Origin: Chryseobacterium populi
GTDB taxonomy: Bacteria; Bacteroidota; Bacteroidia; Flavobacteriales; Weeksellaceae
Direction: 5' to 3'
Assembly: GCF_000282115.1 (NCBI RefSeq)
Contig: NZ_AKJY01000054.1
Location: forward strand, 1-64,000
Length of the DNA: 64,000 nucleotides
Below the pieces are notes generated by a model that did not search any database, was not told the DNA's origin, and worked only from the letters and a program-made list of their open reading frames with translations. Shown here in pieces: positions 1 to 7,953 of the stretch (its first letter is position 1; the number at the start of each line of letters is the position of its first letter). The position numbers were made by a program, and so were the translations under genes.

Positions 1-30
1 CATAAGAGTGACTGTTTTTATGATTTTGTA

Positions 31-54
31 GTCAACCTTTTTCAGGACGAGACA
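31..54. mobile_element. Possible insertion-sequence end
   Basis: The reverse complement begins TGTCTCGTCCTGAAAAAGG, which resembles the terminal repeats of insertion sequences that I associate with Bacteroidetes. No transposase is visible in the window, because the sequence to the left is cut off. No reading frame through positions 1-60 resembles a known protein end. This is a weak call from memory of IS ends; it may instead be ordinary intergenic DNA. Confidence 0.22.
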
Positions 55-61
55 GATAAAC

Positions 62-93
62 AAAAAACCTCCGGTAAATTTCGGAGGTTTTTT
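62..93. terminator. Bidirectional Rho-independent terminator
   Basis: A perfect 12 bp stem pairs positions 62-73 with 82-93 around an 8-base loop, with an A-run on the left and a T-run on the right, so it can work in both directions. It lies just past the end of the minus-strand ATP-grasp operon (last gene ends at 154) and could also stop a plus-strand unit entering from the left. Confidence 0.85.
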
Positions 94-153
94 TATTGAG
101 TCAAATTCTTCAAATCCTGATTTATTTTCCATAATAGGCTAATTTAGAAAAAA

Positions 154-1338
154 TTATTCATCCCCGAAAAAGGCATTCGAGCTGCCGATCCAGATGGCAT
201 CTTTCTTATTGAAATCTACATTTACCATGGCTGCTTTGGTCATTCTGCCGAGGTTTTCCAGGAGAATAGGGCGGTCGTCATTTTCACGCCAGATATATAG
301 TAAACGGATTTCGGCTTTTGAGAATTCCCCGTTGATATCTTCAAAAATGGGTTCATAACTTACTTTTCTCTGTAAAATATAATTTTCTTTATCTTCAATA
401 GCATCTGTAATTTCCTTTGTAGGGTTTAAATTAACACCGCTTCCTGCAAATGAAAATAAAGGTTTTAAAACAAAGTTTTCCAGATTTTCACGGTCCGGGA
501 ACTCATGGAGAAAATAACTCTTCGGAACAAACCTGTGTTTCAGAAGCGGTAACAGGAATTTTGAAATTTTAAAGAACCAGTTCGGATGGGTGATCCACTT
601 TACATCTGCCTCTTCACGGAAATCAAATTCGGTTTTCAGATCAGGAATTCTTTCCAGCTCATCGAAAATAACCCGGTTGTAGATTCTTTTGATCTCAATT
701 TGTCTACCATTATTTTCGTAATATAATTTCCTGCCTTCCTTTTTTACTTTGGTGAGGCAAACGGTTTTTATCCCCAATAATTTTTCAGTAAAAACAAAAT
801 CAATGAGCGTTTTCTGTTTTTCAGGGAAGATTTCAAGAAGAACTACATTTTCAGGGTTTTCATCTCCCACAATCAGTTCTTTTAAATAGGCTTTAAATTC
901 CTCGTGAGGCATTTTATTTTTAATTTCAGAAATAAACGGGTATACCTCGCAGAAGGTTTCCTCTAATATTCTCTGAAAAGCATATAAAGAAGGAAAGGCT
1001 TGTAGCTCTATCAATTGTGGCTCTATTTCTCCGTTTTCACTTTTGCAGACCCCGAAATCTATCGTGAAAAAATGAGGCTGATGAGTATCATTGGGAACTC
1101 TGCAGTTTTCAGGAATTGCTTTTTGAAGAGTTTCAAAGGGTAAAGCTTTGATCTGATCAATAATGCTTTCACTGGCATCGATCAGTTTGTTTTCAAATTC
1201 TTTAGTAAGGAAAACCGGGCTCTCGGAAATCCTGAAAGATGGTTCCAGTCCGCTTTTCTGTTTTAATATTTCTTTGAAATGACTGTATTTTTCCTGTGAA
1301 AATTCCCGGTTAAATTGCTTTCTGTATTTTGAGATCAT
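154..1338 (-). CDS. ATP-grasp ligase, probably circularly permuted (glutathionylspermidine synthase-like)
   Basis: This 394-residue protein is the last gene of the amidoligase cluster. An early acidic block has Asp94 and the pair Glu111/Gln113, in the style of the metal-binding block that precedes the Lys loop in glutathionylspermidine synthase-type enzymes. The nucleotide-binding loop KPLFSFAGSG follows at residues 292-301, then Gln323 in a strand YILQ, Arg345 and a C-terminal LGRMTK segment. That order fits a circularly permuted ATP-grasp fold, and the length is close to that of the isolated synthase domain. It should join a carboxylate to an amine with ATP through an acyl-phosphate. No amidase domain is fused to it. 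The substrate is unknown. The fold assignment is inference from motif order; ATP-grasp chemistry is fairly safe. Confidence 0.7.
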   Translation of the reverse strand: MISKYRKQFNREFSQEKYSHFKEILKQKSGLEPSFRISESPVFLTKEFENKLIDASESIIDQIKALPFETLQKAIPENCRVPNDTHQPHFFTIDFGVCKSENGEIEPQLIELQAFPSLYAFQRILEETFCEVYPFISEIKNKMPHEEFKAYLKELIVGDENPENVVLLEIFPEKQKTLIDFVFTEKLLGIKTVCLTKVKKEGRKLYYENNGRQIEIKRIYNRVIFDELERIPDLKTEFDFREEADVKWITHPNWFFKISKFLLPLLKHRFVPKSYFLHEFPDRENLENFVLKPLFSFAGSGVNLNPTKEITDAIEDKENYILQRKVSYEPIFEDINGEFSKAEIRLLYIWRENDDRPILLENLGRMTKAAMVNVDFNKKDAIWIGSSNAFFGDE

Positions 1339-1417
1339 ATTCTTTTTCTTTGTGATTTTAAAAAATCGAGCAGTTTTTGCTCGATTTCTGTATGGATAGT
1401 TTGTTTTAATTTTTATT

Positions 1418-2251
1418 CTAAACCATTACTTCCGCTCCCTTCAAAATGTTTTTTTTTGCAAACTGCAGGAATCTCGGAAGAATCTGGTTGCGGGTGAGGA
1501 TAATCTTGTCCTCATCATCCATTCTGTCCAATGTTTCAAGATATTTTTCCATTCCGAAGTTTTCAATCATCGCATTTTTGTTCTTTTCATCTTTCAGGTT
1601 TTCAACCATGCTTGCAGGGTCGGCTTCCGGATGAAACTGGGTTCCGAAAATCTCTTCTGAAAAACGGATGGCCATCACAGCCCTTTCCAGGTTGATATGC
1701 GGACGGAATTTTTCTATCGCCACGATTTTCATTCCTAATTCTTCAAAACGGTCAAGGTTGGGTTCAATAAACTGAAAAGCTCTTGAATCAACAGCATAAA
1801 AAGGATTCGGAAGGTTTTTGAATAAAAATTCCTGCTCACCTTCTTCTGTTTTATGCACAGGCATCACTCCGAAAGAATAAGATTTTCTCTTGCAAATATT
1901 TCCTAAATCCCAGTGAATGCTTGCCAGCTGAAAAGAATGGCAGATTAAGAACAGGTATTTTTTGTTTTCGCTGTACTTATTATGATCGTAAACCGAATTT
2001 AGGAAGTCTGCATATCTTGTTTCCCATTCAAGGCCTTCTCTGTGCGGATCTCCGGGGCCTCCGGAAGAAATAAAAATATCGAAATCTTCTACGTTCGGAA
2101 TTTCATCTTTATATCTTACATCAAATGTATTGATAATTACTTTTTCATCAGAACTTTGCTGAAATGCTTCAGAAATCTCTTTTATATTTCTAAAGCCCTG
2201 ATTAACATGATTGTTGTTCATATCAAGCAAAGCAATTCGAATATCTTTCAT
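1418..2251 (-). CDS. Class I glutamine amidotransferase-like protein
   Basis: This 277-residue protein has the class I GATase layout: an oxyanion-type strand FISSGGPGDP at about 60-69, the nucleophile elbow ICHSFQ with Cys104, and the HPE motif with His207 and Glu209. The triad is therefore intact. Such domains release ammonia from glutamine or hydrolyse gamma-glutamyl bonds. It stands alone, with no synthetase domain, between a GCS2-type ligase and an ATP-grasp ligase, 35 and 79 bases from them. It could supply ammonia for an amide or trim a gamma-glutamyl intermediate. The elbow has Ser where many GATases have Gly, which also occurs in hydrolytic relatives. The substrate is not predictable. 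Confidence 0.85.
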   Translation of the reverse strand: MKDIRIALLDMNNNHVNQGFRNIKEISEAFQQSSDEKVIINTFDVRYKDEIPNVEDFDIFISSGGPGDPHREGLEWETRYADFLNSVYDHNKYSENKKYLFLICHSFQLASIHWDLGNICKRKSYSFGVMPVHKTEEGEQEFLFKNLPNPFYAVDSRAFQFIEPNLDRFEELGMKIVAIEKFRPHINLERAVMAIRFSEEIFGTQFHPEADPASMVENLKDEKNKNAMIENFGMEKYLETLDRMDDEDKIILTRNQILPRFLQFAKKNILKGAEVMV

Positions 2252-2286
2252 ACTACATCATATTTTTTACAAAGTTACCAAAAATA

Positions 2287-3405
2287 TTATGAAGCGGGTT
2301 CGCCGTGTGTGATCCCGTATTCCGTCTCAGAAATCATATAATCAACCACTTTTGTCAGGTCTCCTGTCTCATTAAAAATTTTCAGCTGTCTGTCTGCGCC
2401 GGTTCCGTTTTCCAGAATTGTCCATGCATATTCCACTTCTTTCCGGCACCCTAAATCATCTACGACATCGTCTATAAACTCAAGAAGTTCTTTTAATAAA
2501 TCCGGATACGGCACAGATTCTTCTTTTCCGAAGTCGATCAGATGAGCTTCAATGCCACTTTTGGAAGCACGCCATTTATTTTCATTTAATAATAACCTTC
2601 TGTAGCTTCTGAAGCTTAAATTCTGCTGATGAAGCTTATAAATTTTAGCGACCAGACTTTGCATAATTGCAGCCATACAAACGGTTTCATCAATCCTTAA
2701 GGGCATATCGCATATTCTGAACTCAATCGTAGGGTAGAACGGATGAACGCGAAGATCCCACCAGATTTTCTTGGCATTATCTATAGTTCCCGTTTTTACC
2801 AGAAGATCTACATAACTGTCAAATTCTGCCAGAGAATTAAAATAGCTAGGAATTCCTGTCCTTGGGAATTTAACGAAAATTTCCTGTCTGTAAGATTTGA
2901 AGCCTGTATTCCGTCCGATCCAGAAAGGTGAATTGGTAGACAATGCATAAACGTGAGGCAAAAAATAACGCATTACATTCTGAATCCTTACCCCTTCTTC
3001 ACGATTCGGGATACCGATATGTACATGCAGTCCGAAGATAAGGTTTCCACGGGCAACATCACCCATATCGTCTACGATCTTATTATAACGTTCACCATTG
3101 GTGATGGTATTATGTTCCCAGTTTGAAAATGGATGAGTTCCACCTCCTGAAACACGAAGGCCCTGCTCATGGGCTGTATTGATAAGATGTCTTCTTAAAT
3201 TCGTAAGTTCAACCCTGGCTTCCTGAATGTTTTGGCAGATCCCCGTTTCCATCTCAATCATGGATTCGTGCATTTCGTGCTTTAAATTTTCACTTAAAAC
3301 CGCTTTTCCGCCTTCAATAATTTTCGAAACATGAGAGATTAAGTCTCTGCTTTCAACATCAATGATTTGATATTCTTCTTCGATTCCTATAGTAAATTGA
3401 TGCAT
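2287..3405 (-). CDS. Carboxylate-amine ligase, GCS2/YbdK family
   Basis: The 372-residue protein begins with GIEEEYQIID, the hallmark of the GCS2 (YbdK-type, COG2170) branch of the glutamine-synthetase-like fold. It also has EMETGIC near 51-57, a central HVHIGI and EFRICDMPLR, which supply metal and ATP ligands. Family members join a carboxylate, often glutamate, to an amine with ATP; E. coli YbdK has weak glutamate-cysteine ligase activity. A true gshA role is unlikely here, because the gene sits among three ATP-grasp ligases, a GATase and an esterase with short spacers. It more likely makes one amide bond of a small peptide-like product. Confidence 0.9.
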   Translation of the reverse strand: MHQFTIGIEEEYQIIDVESRDLISHVSKIIEGGKAVLSENLKHEMHESMIEMETGICQNIQEARVELTNLRRHLINTAHEQGLRVSGGGTHPFSNWEHNTITNGERYNKIVDDMGDVARGNLIFGLHVHIGIPNREEGVRIQNVMRYFLPHVYALSTNSPFWIGRNTGFKSYRQEIFVKFPRTGIPSYFNSLAEFDSYVDLLVKTGTIDNAKKIWWDLRVHPFYPTIEFRICDMPLRIDETVCMAAIMQSLVAKIYKLHQQNLSFRSYRRLLLNENKWRASKSGIEAHLIDFGKEESVPYPDLLKELLEFIDDVVDDLGCRKEVEYAWTILENGTGADRQLKIFNETGDLTKVVDYMISETEYGITHGEPAS

Positions 3406-3427
3406 GTTTTTGTGTTTTTACAATATT

Positions 3428-4381
3428 TTATTTTACAGAGTCCTTTACAAAAGTTCCCCAGGAGATATTCGGTTTTCCTGGAACGTATTCTTTGGCTTTT
3501 TCGATCGCAAGTTTGGCGGCGTGTTCTACGATCCATGCGAAGTTTTCTTCTCCCACAGAATTTACATCAGCATCAGGTGCAGGATTACAGAAATCTATTG
3601 CATAAGGAATACCGTCCCTTACTGCAAATTCTACCGTATTAAAATCATATCCTAAAGCTTCATTCATTTTAATGGTATAATCATGAATGGTTTTTAATAA
3701 TTTTTCCAGTTCTTCGCCTTCGGTCTGATGAGTGGTTGCATACCTCAGATGATGGGCATTTCTCGGTTCATAAGGCATGATGTGAACATATTTCTTACCC
3801 AAACAGTATACCCTGTAGTAATCATCAAAAATAATTTCTTCCTGTACCATCATAACAAGTTGTTCCGTTTCACTCAGTTTATTCCACAGATCTTCCGGAT
3901 TCTCCACTCTGTAAACGTTTCTCCAGCCGCCGCCGTCATGGGGTTTCATATAAGCCGGAAATCCTACGTAATTGAAGATGTATTCCCAATCGTGTGGGAA
4001 TTTCAAATTTCTGAATGATGTTTCCGATGTATTGGTCGGCCTTTCATGTGAGGGCAGTAAAACTGTTTTTGGCAGCGGAATTCCCAGTTTAGACATCAGG
4101 GCATTGTTGAAAAACTTTTCATCGGCACTCCACCAAAACGGATTATTGATCACATAGGTTCCGTTAACGGCTGCATTTTTAAGATAAGCTCTGTAGAAGG
4201 GAACGTCCTGCGAAATTCTGTCTATGATTACTGCATAACCATAATCAGCCCCCTGCTCAAGCTTATCGATATGTACGGGTTCTGCTATGATCTCTCCGCC
4301 ACCCAATTCATTTACCTTGTCGATGAACGCCCAGGGAAATGTATCTTCCATACCAAATAGAATTCCCACTTTTTTTGTCAT
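3428..4381 (-). CDS. ATP-grasp ligase (RimK-like)
   Basis: This 317-residue protein has a conventional ATP-grasp order: an N-terminal pre-ATP-grasp domain (about 1-100), then FPAYMKPHDGGGW with the ATP-binding Lys146 and a Gly-rich loop at 150-152, and a metal-binding end with Glu251, Asp263 and Asn266 in AIDFCNPAPD. It is expected to form an amide from an acyl-phosphate. It starts 55 bases past the esterase gene and ends 22 bases before the GCS2 ligase, so co-transcription is likely. It is not closely similar to the other two ATP-grasp enzymes here, which suggests separate steps of one pathway rather than duplication. Confidence 0.85.
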   Translation of the reverse strand: MTKKVGILFGMEDTFPWAFIDKVNELGGGEIIAEPVHIDKLEQGADYGYAVIIDRISQDVPFYRAYLKNAAVNGTYVINNPFWWSADEKFFNNALMSKLGIPLPKTVLLPSHERPTNTSETSFRNLKFPHDWEYIFNYVGFPAYMKPHDGGGWRNVYRVENPEDLWNKLSETEQLVMMVQEEIIFDDYYRVYCLGKKYVHIMPYEPRNAHHLRYATTHQTEGEELEKLLKTIHDYTIKMNEALGYDFNTVEFAVRDGIPYAIDFCNPAPDADVNSVGEENFAWIVEHAAKLAIEKAKEYVPGKPNISWGTFVKDSVK

Positions 4382-4436
4382 AATTGTTGTTTTTAGGTTT
4401 TTATAATTAAATTTTATTTTAGAGTTGAATCATTTT

Positions 4437-5150
4437 TCAGGAAAAAAAAGCACCTATAAATGTAGGGAAAACCATTCTCCATAAAGGCCAGTCATGATTG
4501 ATCCATTTTCTTTCATCATACCAGTAATCTATCCCTTTTGCCGTTAAAATTCCTGCCATTTCCAGGTTTTTATCCTTACAGATGTCCTGGTCAGAAGTGC
4601 TTAAAACAATGTGCATATGCTTGTATTTCCAGGCTTCATCATTTTTTACAAACTCTCTCGGGCAGTTAAAATACACCAGGTCGTCAGAATATCCGTCCAT
4701 AAAATTCCGGATACTGAAAGCTCCCGACATACAGAATAAATGGGAAACCACATCCGGAAACCTGAAAGCAAAATTGGCTGCATGATACCCGCCGAAGCTG
4801 GCTCCTGCCACTGCTACACGATGGGTATTGTGAAGCTTCTGAATATAAGGGATAAATTCTCTGATCAGGAACTGTACATACAATTCATAATTTTTGATCC
4901 TTTGCTGCGGCGAAATTTTATCATCATAAAAGCTCCAGCCATCGATGGTTTGAACGTTATAAAGTTTTACTTTTCCCTGTTCTATAAACCAGTTGATGCT
5001 TCCGTTAAGATGAAAATCATGGTTTTGGGTGTACAGGCCCTGGGAAGTGGGAAACATCACAACAGGATGTCCGTAATGTCCCGTAACCTCTACTTTAAGG
5101 CTGGTTCCTAATATATGTGAATAGTAATCGGTATGTTCTATTTGCGGCAT
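4437..5150 (-). CDS. Esterase-D-like alpha/beta hydrolase
   Basis: This 237-residue protein has the Pfam esterase (PF00756-type) pattern: nucleophile elbow GASFGG with Ser118, acid Asp188 in STSDQD, and catalytic His219 in NHDWPLW. There is no signal peptide, so it is probably cytoplasmic. It lies between two ATP-grasp genes (31 and 55 bases). It could hydrolyse an ester or thioester intermediate, or release or deacylate the product of the ligases, much as dedicated esterases process siderophores; that role is inference. The triad is complete and the protein is short, consisting of the catalytic domain only. Confidence 0.85.
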   Translation of the reverse strand: MPQIEHTDYYSHILGTSLKVEVTGHYGHPVVMFPTSQGLYTQNHDFHLNGSINWFIEQGKVKLYNVQTIDGWSFYDDKISPQQRIKNYELYVQFLIREFIPYIQKLHNTHRVAVAGASFGGYHAANFAFRFPDVVSHLFCMSGAFSIRNFMDGYSDDLVYFNCPREFVKNDEAWKYKHMHIVLSTSDQDICKDKNLEMAGILTAKGIDYWYDERKWINHDWPLWRMVFPTFIGAFFS

Positions 5151-5181
5151 TTTAAAATAATTATTTTATGATTGATACGTG

Positions 5182-6393
5182 TTAGCTGCTCGGTCTGTTT
5201 TTGGGCGGAAGGATATTCAGCATATCTGCATTGATTTTTTCGGCAGCATAGTCCAGTCTTTCCTGTATAACGGCGGCATCATTAGATTTATAAACAATTC
5301 CTACATGATAATCTATCGGCAGGAATTTTACGACTTCATCAGATTTAAATTCTTCATAATCCGGCTCCTTATCTTTGATCAAAGCAACAATTAATCCTGC
5401 ATAATAGCCTGTAGGCTTGGAAACTTCATAGTTTTTGCCTCTCAGAAGAGCATCTTCAATCTTTGCCCATTCCCGCCAGATATTGATATTGCTTGAAGCT
5501 TCTACAAGATCAGGAATATGGGCACCTCCGACTCTGGATGATGTCTCAAGGAAATACCATTTTCCGTCATCCTTACTTCGTATAAATTCAGTATGTGTAG
5601 CACCGTTTAACAATCCGAAATTCAAAAGCACCTTTGTATTCACTTCTTCAAGGGCTTTAAACTCGTCAGAATATCTTCCCAGGGTTTTTGTTCTGAAAAC
5701 ACCGCCTTCATGAGAAACCTGCATGGGAGGAGCGAGGTATTTCGATGCAGAAGTAAAAGTAATTTCGTTATTAAAAGTTAAGCTGTCAACATGGTATACA
5801 TCTCCGGGCTTAAAGCTTTCCAGTAAAAAAAAGTGACGTTCTTCTCCAAGGGCATCCAACGCTTCCCAAAGCTGGTCTTTGGAAATGATTTTTTTAATTC
5901 CTGATGCGGAAGCTTCCGAACGTGGTTTTAAAACCCATGGAGCGGAAACCCTGTCTGCGAATGCATTCACCTCATCATTATTGAAAACCGCAGTAAATTC
6001 AGGAACATTAATTCCCGAATCCTTAGCTTTTTGCCTCATCGCAAGTTTATCCCTGAAGTAGCGGTGGGTGGTCTGTCCCATCCCCGGAATACGGAAGGTT
6101 TCTCTTATCAGAGCTGCTTTTTCTACATCATAGTCATCAAGGGCAACTACAGCATCCACTTTCCTGGTTTGCATCAGATAGGAAAATCCCTGCACCAGAT
6201 GTTCCAGGTTCCAGACGGAAGGCTTTATCTCAGGCATATAAAAAACCTCTTCGATCGCATGCCACGGCCAGTTTTTTTCTTTAAGATTTTCGGATGTTAT
6301 TAAGATTATTTTATTACCGAGCTTCTTCATCTCATCCATGAAGTCATAGCCCTTGTAATAGCACGAAATACATACTATAATTTTTTCCTCCAT
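5182..6393 (-). CDS. ATP-grasp ligase (carboxylase/CPS-like)
   Basis: This 403-residue protein has an N-terminal Rossmann-like pre-ATP-grasp region (IIVCISCYYKG at 5-15), then WVLKPRSEASASGIKK with Lys156 and a Ser/Gly-rich loop, Glu269 in THTEFI and FLETSSRVGG with Glu283 and Arg287. This matches the biotin-carboxylase/CPS-like ATP-grasp type used by many standalone amino acid and peptide ligases. It is the first gene of the six-gene run. The 140-base gap upstream holds a possible -7 box (6423-6430), so the run may have its own promoter. The substrate is unknown, but the final Arg-Gly-Gly segment is typical of enzymes that bind a carboxylate substrate there. Confidence 0.85.
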   Translation of the reverse strand: MEEKIIVCISCYYKGYDFMDEMKKLGNKIILITSENLKEKNWPWHAIEEVFYMPEIKPSVWNLEHLVQGFSYLMQTRKVDAVVALDDYDVEKAALIRETFRIPGMGQTTHRYFRDKLAMRQKAKDSGINVPEFTAVFNNDEVNAFADRVSAPWVLKPRSEASASGIKKIISKDQLWEALDALGEERHFFLLESFKPGDVYHVDSLTFNNEITFTSASKYLAPPMQVSHEGGVFRTKTLGRYSDEFKALEEVNTKVLLNFGLLNGATHTEFIRSKDDGKWYFLETSSRVGGAHIPDLVEASSNINIWREWAKIEDALLRGKNYEVSKPTGYYAGLIVALIKDKEPDYEEFKSDEVVKFLPIDYHVGIVYKSNDAAVIQERLDYAAEKINADMLNILPPKNRPSS

Positions 6394-6422
6394 ATAATGT
6401 TTTTTAATTTTTAGTGGATTTT

Positions 6423-6430
6423 CAAAAATA
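6423..6430 (-). promoter_or_regulatory. Possible -7 box for the ATP-grasp operon
   Basis: On the minus strand this reads TATTTTTG, a full match to the Bacteroidetes -7 consensus TAnnTTTG, 30 bases upstream of the first ATP-grasp gene. I see no good TTG at the expected -33 distance, so the call is tentative. Confidence 0.35.
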
Positions 6431-6533
6431 AAAGCAAATTTTCATTAATTATTTAATGTTAAAATTTGAATTATGGTGAACTATTGAGAATCTCCTATCA
6501 ATTATACAGAGTTTTTTTGTAATAAACTAATTT

Positions 6534-7949
6534 TTAGTGATAATTTTCGATTAAATCGGCCAATAATTGTACTCCAAAGCCGGTTGCTGCTTTTTCCCGG
6601 GCATATCCTACGTTTCCGAAAGCAACTCCTGCAATATCCAGATGTGCCCATTTAGGATGATCTTCAATAAACTGTTCTAAGAATTTGGCAGCAATGATGC
6701 AGTCTCCGATCGGTTTCATTGAAATATTTTTCAGATCAGCTACATCAGACTGGATATCTTCTTTCCAGATGTCCCACAACGGCAGATTCCATAACCTCTG
6801 GTTGGTTTTATCTCCGGTCTTTACCAAAAGATTTTTAAGGCCTTCATCGTTGGAAAACAAAGCTCCGCAGGTGTCTCCGAACATTCTCACTGAGCTGCCT
6901 GTCAGTGTGGCTAAATCAATGAGAAAATCGGTCTTATAATTTTTGGCAAGATAAGAAAGTGAATCGGCAAGAATCATTCTTCCTTCAGCGTCCGTATCGA
7001 GTACCTCAATGGTTTTGCCGTTGTAAGCAGTTATCACATCACTCGGAAGATAAGCATTCTCGGAAATGGCATTGTCTGTGATTGGCAGAACAGCAACAAT
7101 ATTTACCGGAAGTTTCATTTCTGCAGCATAGATCAAAGCTCCCAATACAGCTGTAGCACCACCTATATCAGATTTCATGTAATGCATGTTGGCCGGATTT
7201 TTCAACGAAATCCCTCCGGTATCAAACAATACACATTTTCCGACCAAACCAAATGTTTTGGCAGTTTTTACGTTTGTTTTATATTCCAGGATGGTAAAAG
7301 CAGCATCATAAGCACTTCCTTTATTCACTGCAAGATAAGCTCCCAGTCCCAGTTCTTCACATTTCTTTCTGTTAAAAGCGGTATATTTCAGTTCGTATTT
7401 CTTAGCTAAATTCTTGAGGTAAGAACTGAAAATATCCGGTTTTTTAAGATTGGCAGGCTTATTCAGCCAGTCCTGGCAGGCGATTTGCCCATTGCTTATA
7501 GCTTCAGCTCTTTGAGAGATATGATCCAGTTTTTTCTGGCTTAAGCTTTCAAAATGAATCTCAAATTTAGGATTCCAAAAAGGATGGCTCTTGTCAAAAG
7601 GATAGTGATAGGTCCCCATCAACAGGCCTTTTATAAATTGTTCAAATTGTTTTTCTGTGATAAACTCTGCCAGAACCAATGTAGGGACAGCCTGAAGATT
7701 TTTTTTCTGTGCCTGTGAAAATTTATTGGCTACCTGCTGGATTTCAAAGTCCTGCAAGCTGTATTTTCCTAAACCGATAAAATAAGTAATGCTTTCGTTA
7801 TCAGTAGAAATAAAAATCTCATGCTTTTTCCCTGTAAAAAAAGTGGAAATATTTTTATTGTAATTTTTACTCCTTTTTGTCCATTCTTCTTCAGTAAATA
7901 ACTGGAAGATCTGAGTATAATTTTTATTTTTTTTGTTGATTAATTTCAT
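6534..7949 (-). CDS. M17 leucyl aminopeptidase family protein
   Basis: This 471-residue protein is a complete M17 peptidase. The metal and catalytic residues are present: Lys238 and Asp243 in GKCVLFDTGG, Lys250, Asp261, and Asp320/Glu322/Arg324 in DTDAEGR, which replaces the usual NTDAEGR; the DLATLTG motif follows. The enzyme removes N-terminal amino acids or splits dipeptides with two divalent metals and works as a hexamer in the cytosol. It starts only four bases after the CBM48-esterase gene, so the two form one unit reading toward the ligase cluster. It may be a general peptidase or may process the cluster product. Confidence 0.93.
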   Translation of the reverse strand: MKLINKKNKNYTQIFQLFTEEEWTKRSKNYNKNISTFFTGKKHEIFISTDNESITYFIGLGKYSLQDFEIQQVANKFSQAQKKNLQAVPTLVLAEFITEKQFEQFIKGLLMGTYHYPFDKSHPFWNPKFEIHFESLSQKKLDHISQRAEAISNGQIACQDWLNKPANLKKPDIFSSYLKNLAKKYELKYTAFNRKKCEELGLGAYLAVNKGSAYDAAFTILEYKTNVKTAKTFGLVGKCVLFDTGGISLKNPANMHYMKSDIGGATAVLGALIYAAEMKLPVNIVAVLPITDNAISENAYLPSDVITAYNGKTIEVLDTDAEGRMILADSLSYLAKNYKTDFLIDLATLTGSSVRMFGDTCGALFSNDEGLKNLLVKTGDKTNQRLWNLPLWDIWKEDIQSDVADLKNISMKPIGDCIIAAKFLEQFIEDHPKWAHLDIAGVAFGNVGYAREKAATGFGVQLLADLIENYH

Positions 7950-7953
7950 AGGG

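Noticed and set aside
2042..2341. A 99-codon plus-strand frame across the GATase gene start
   Set aside because: It overlaps two well-supported minus-strand genes and has no family signature.
2287..3405. Assignment of the GCS2 ligase as glutathione-synthesis gshA
   Set aside because: Its neighbours are three ATP-grasp ligases, a GATase and an esterase, with no gshB-like or thiol-related gene, so a general carboxylate-amine ligase is the safer call.
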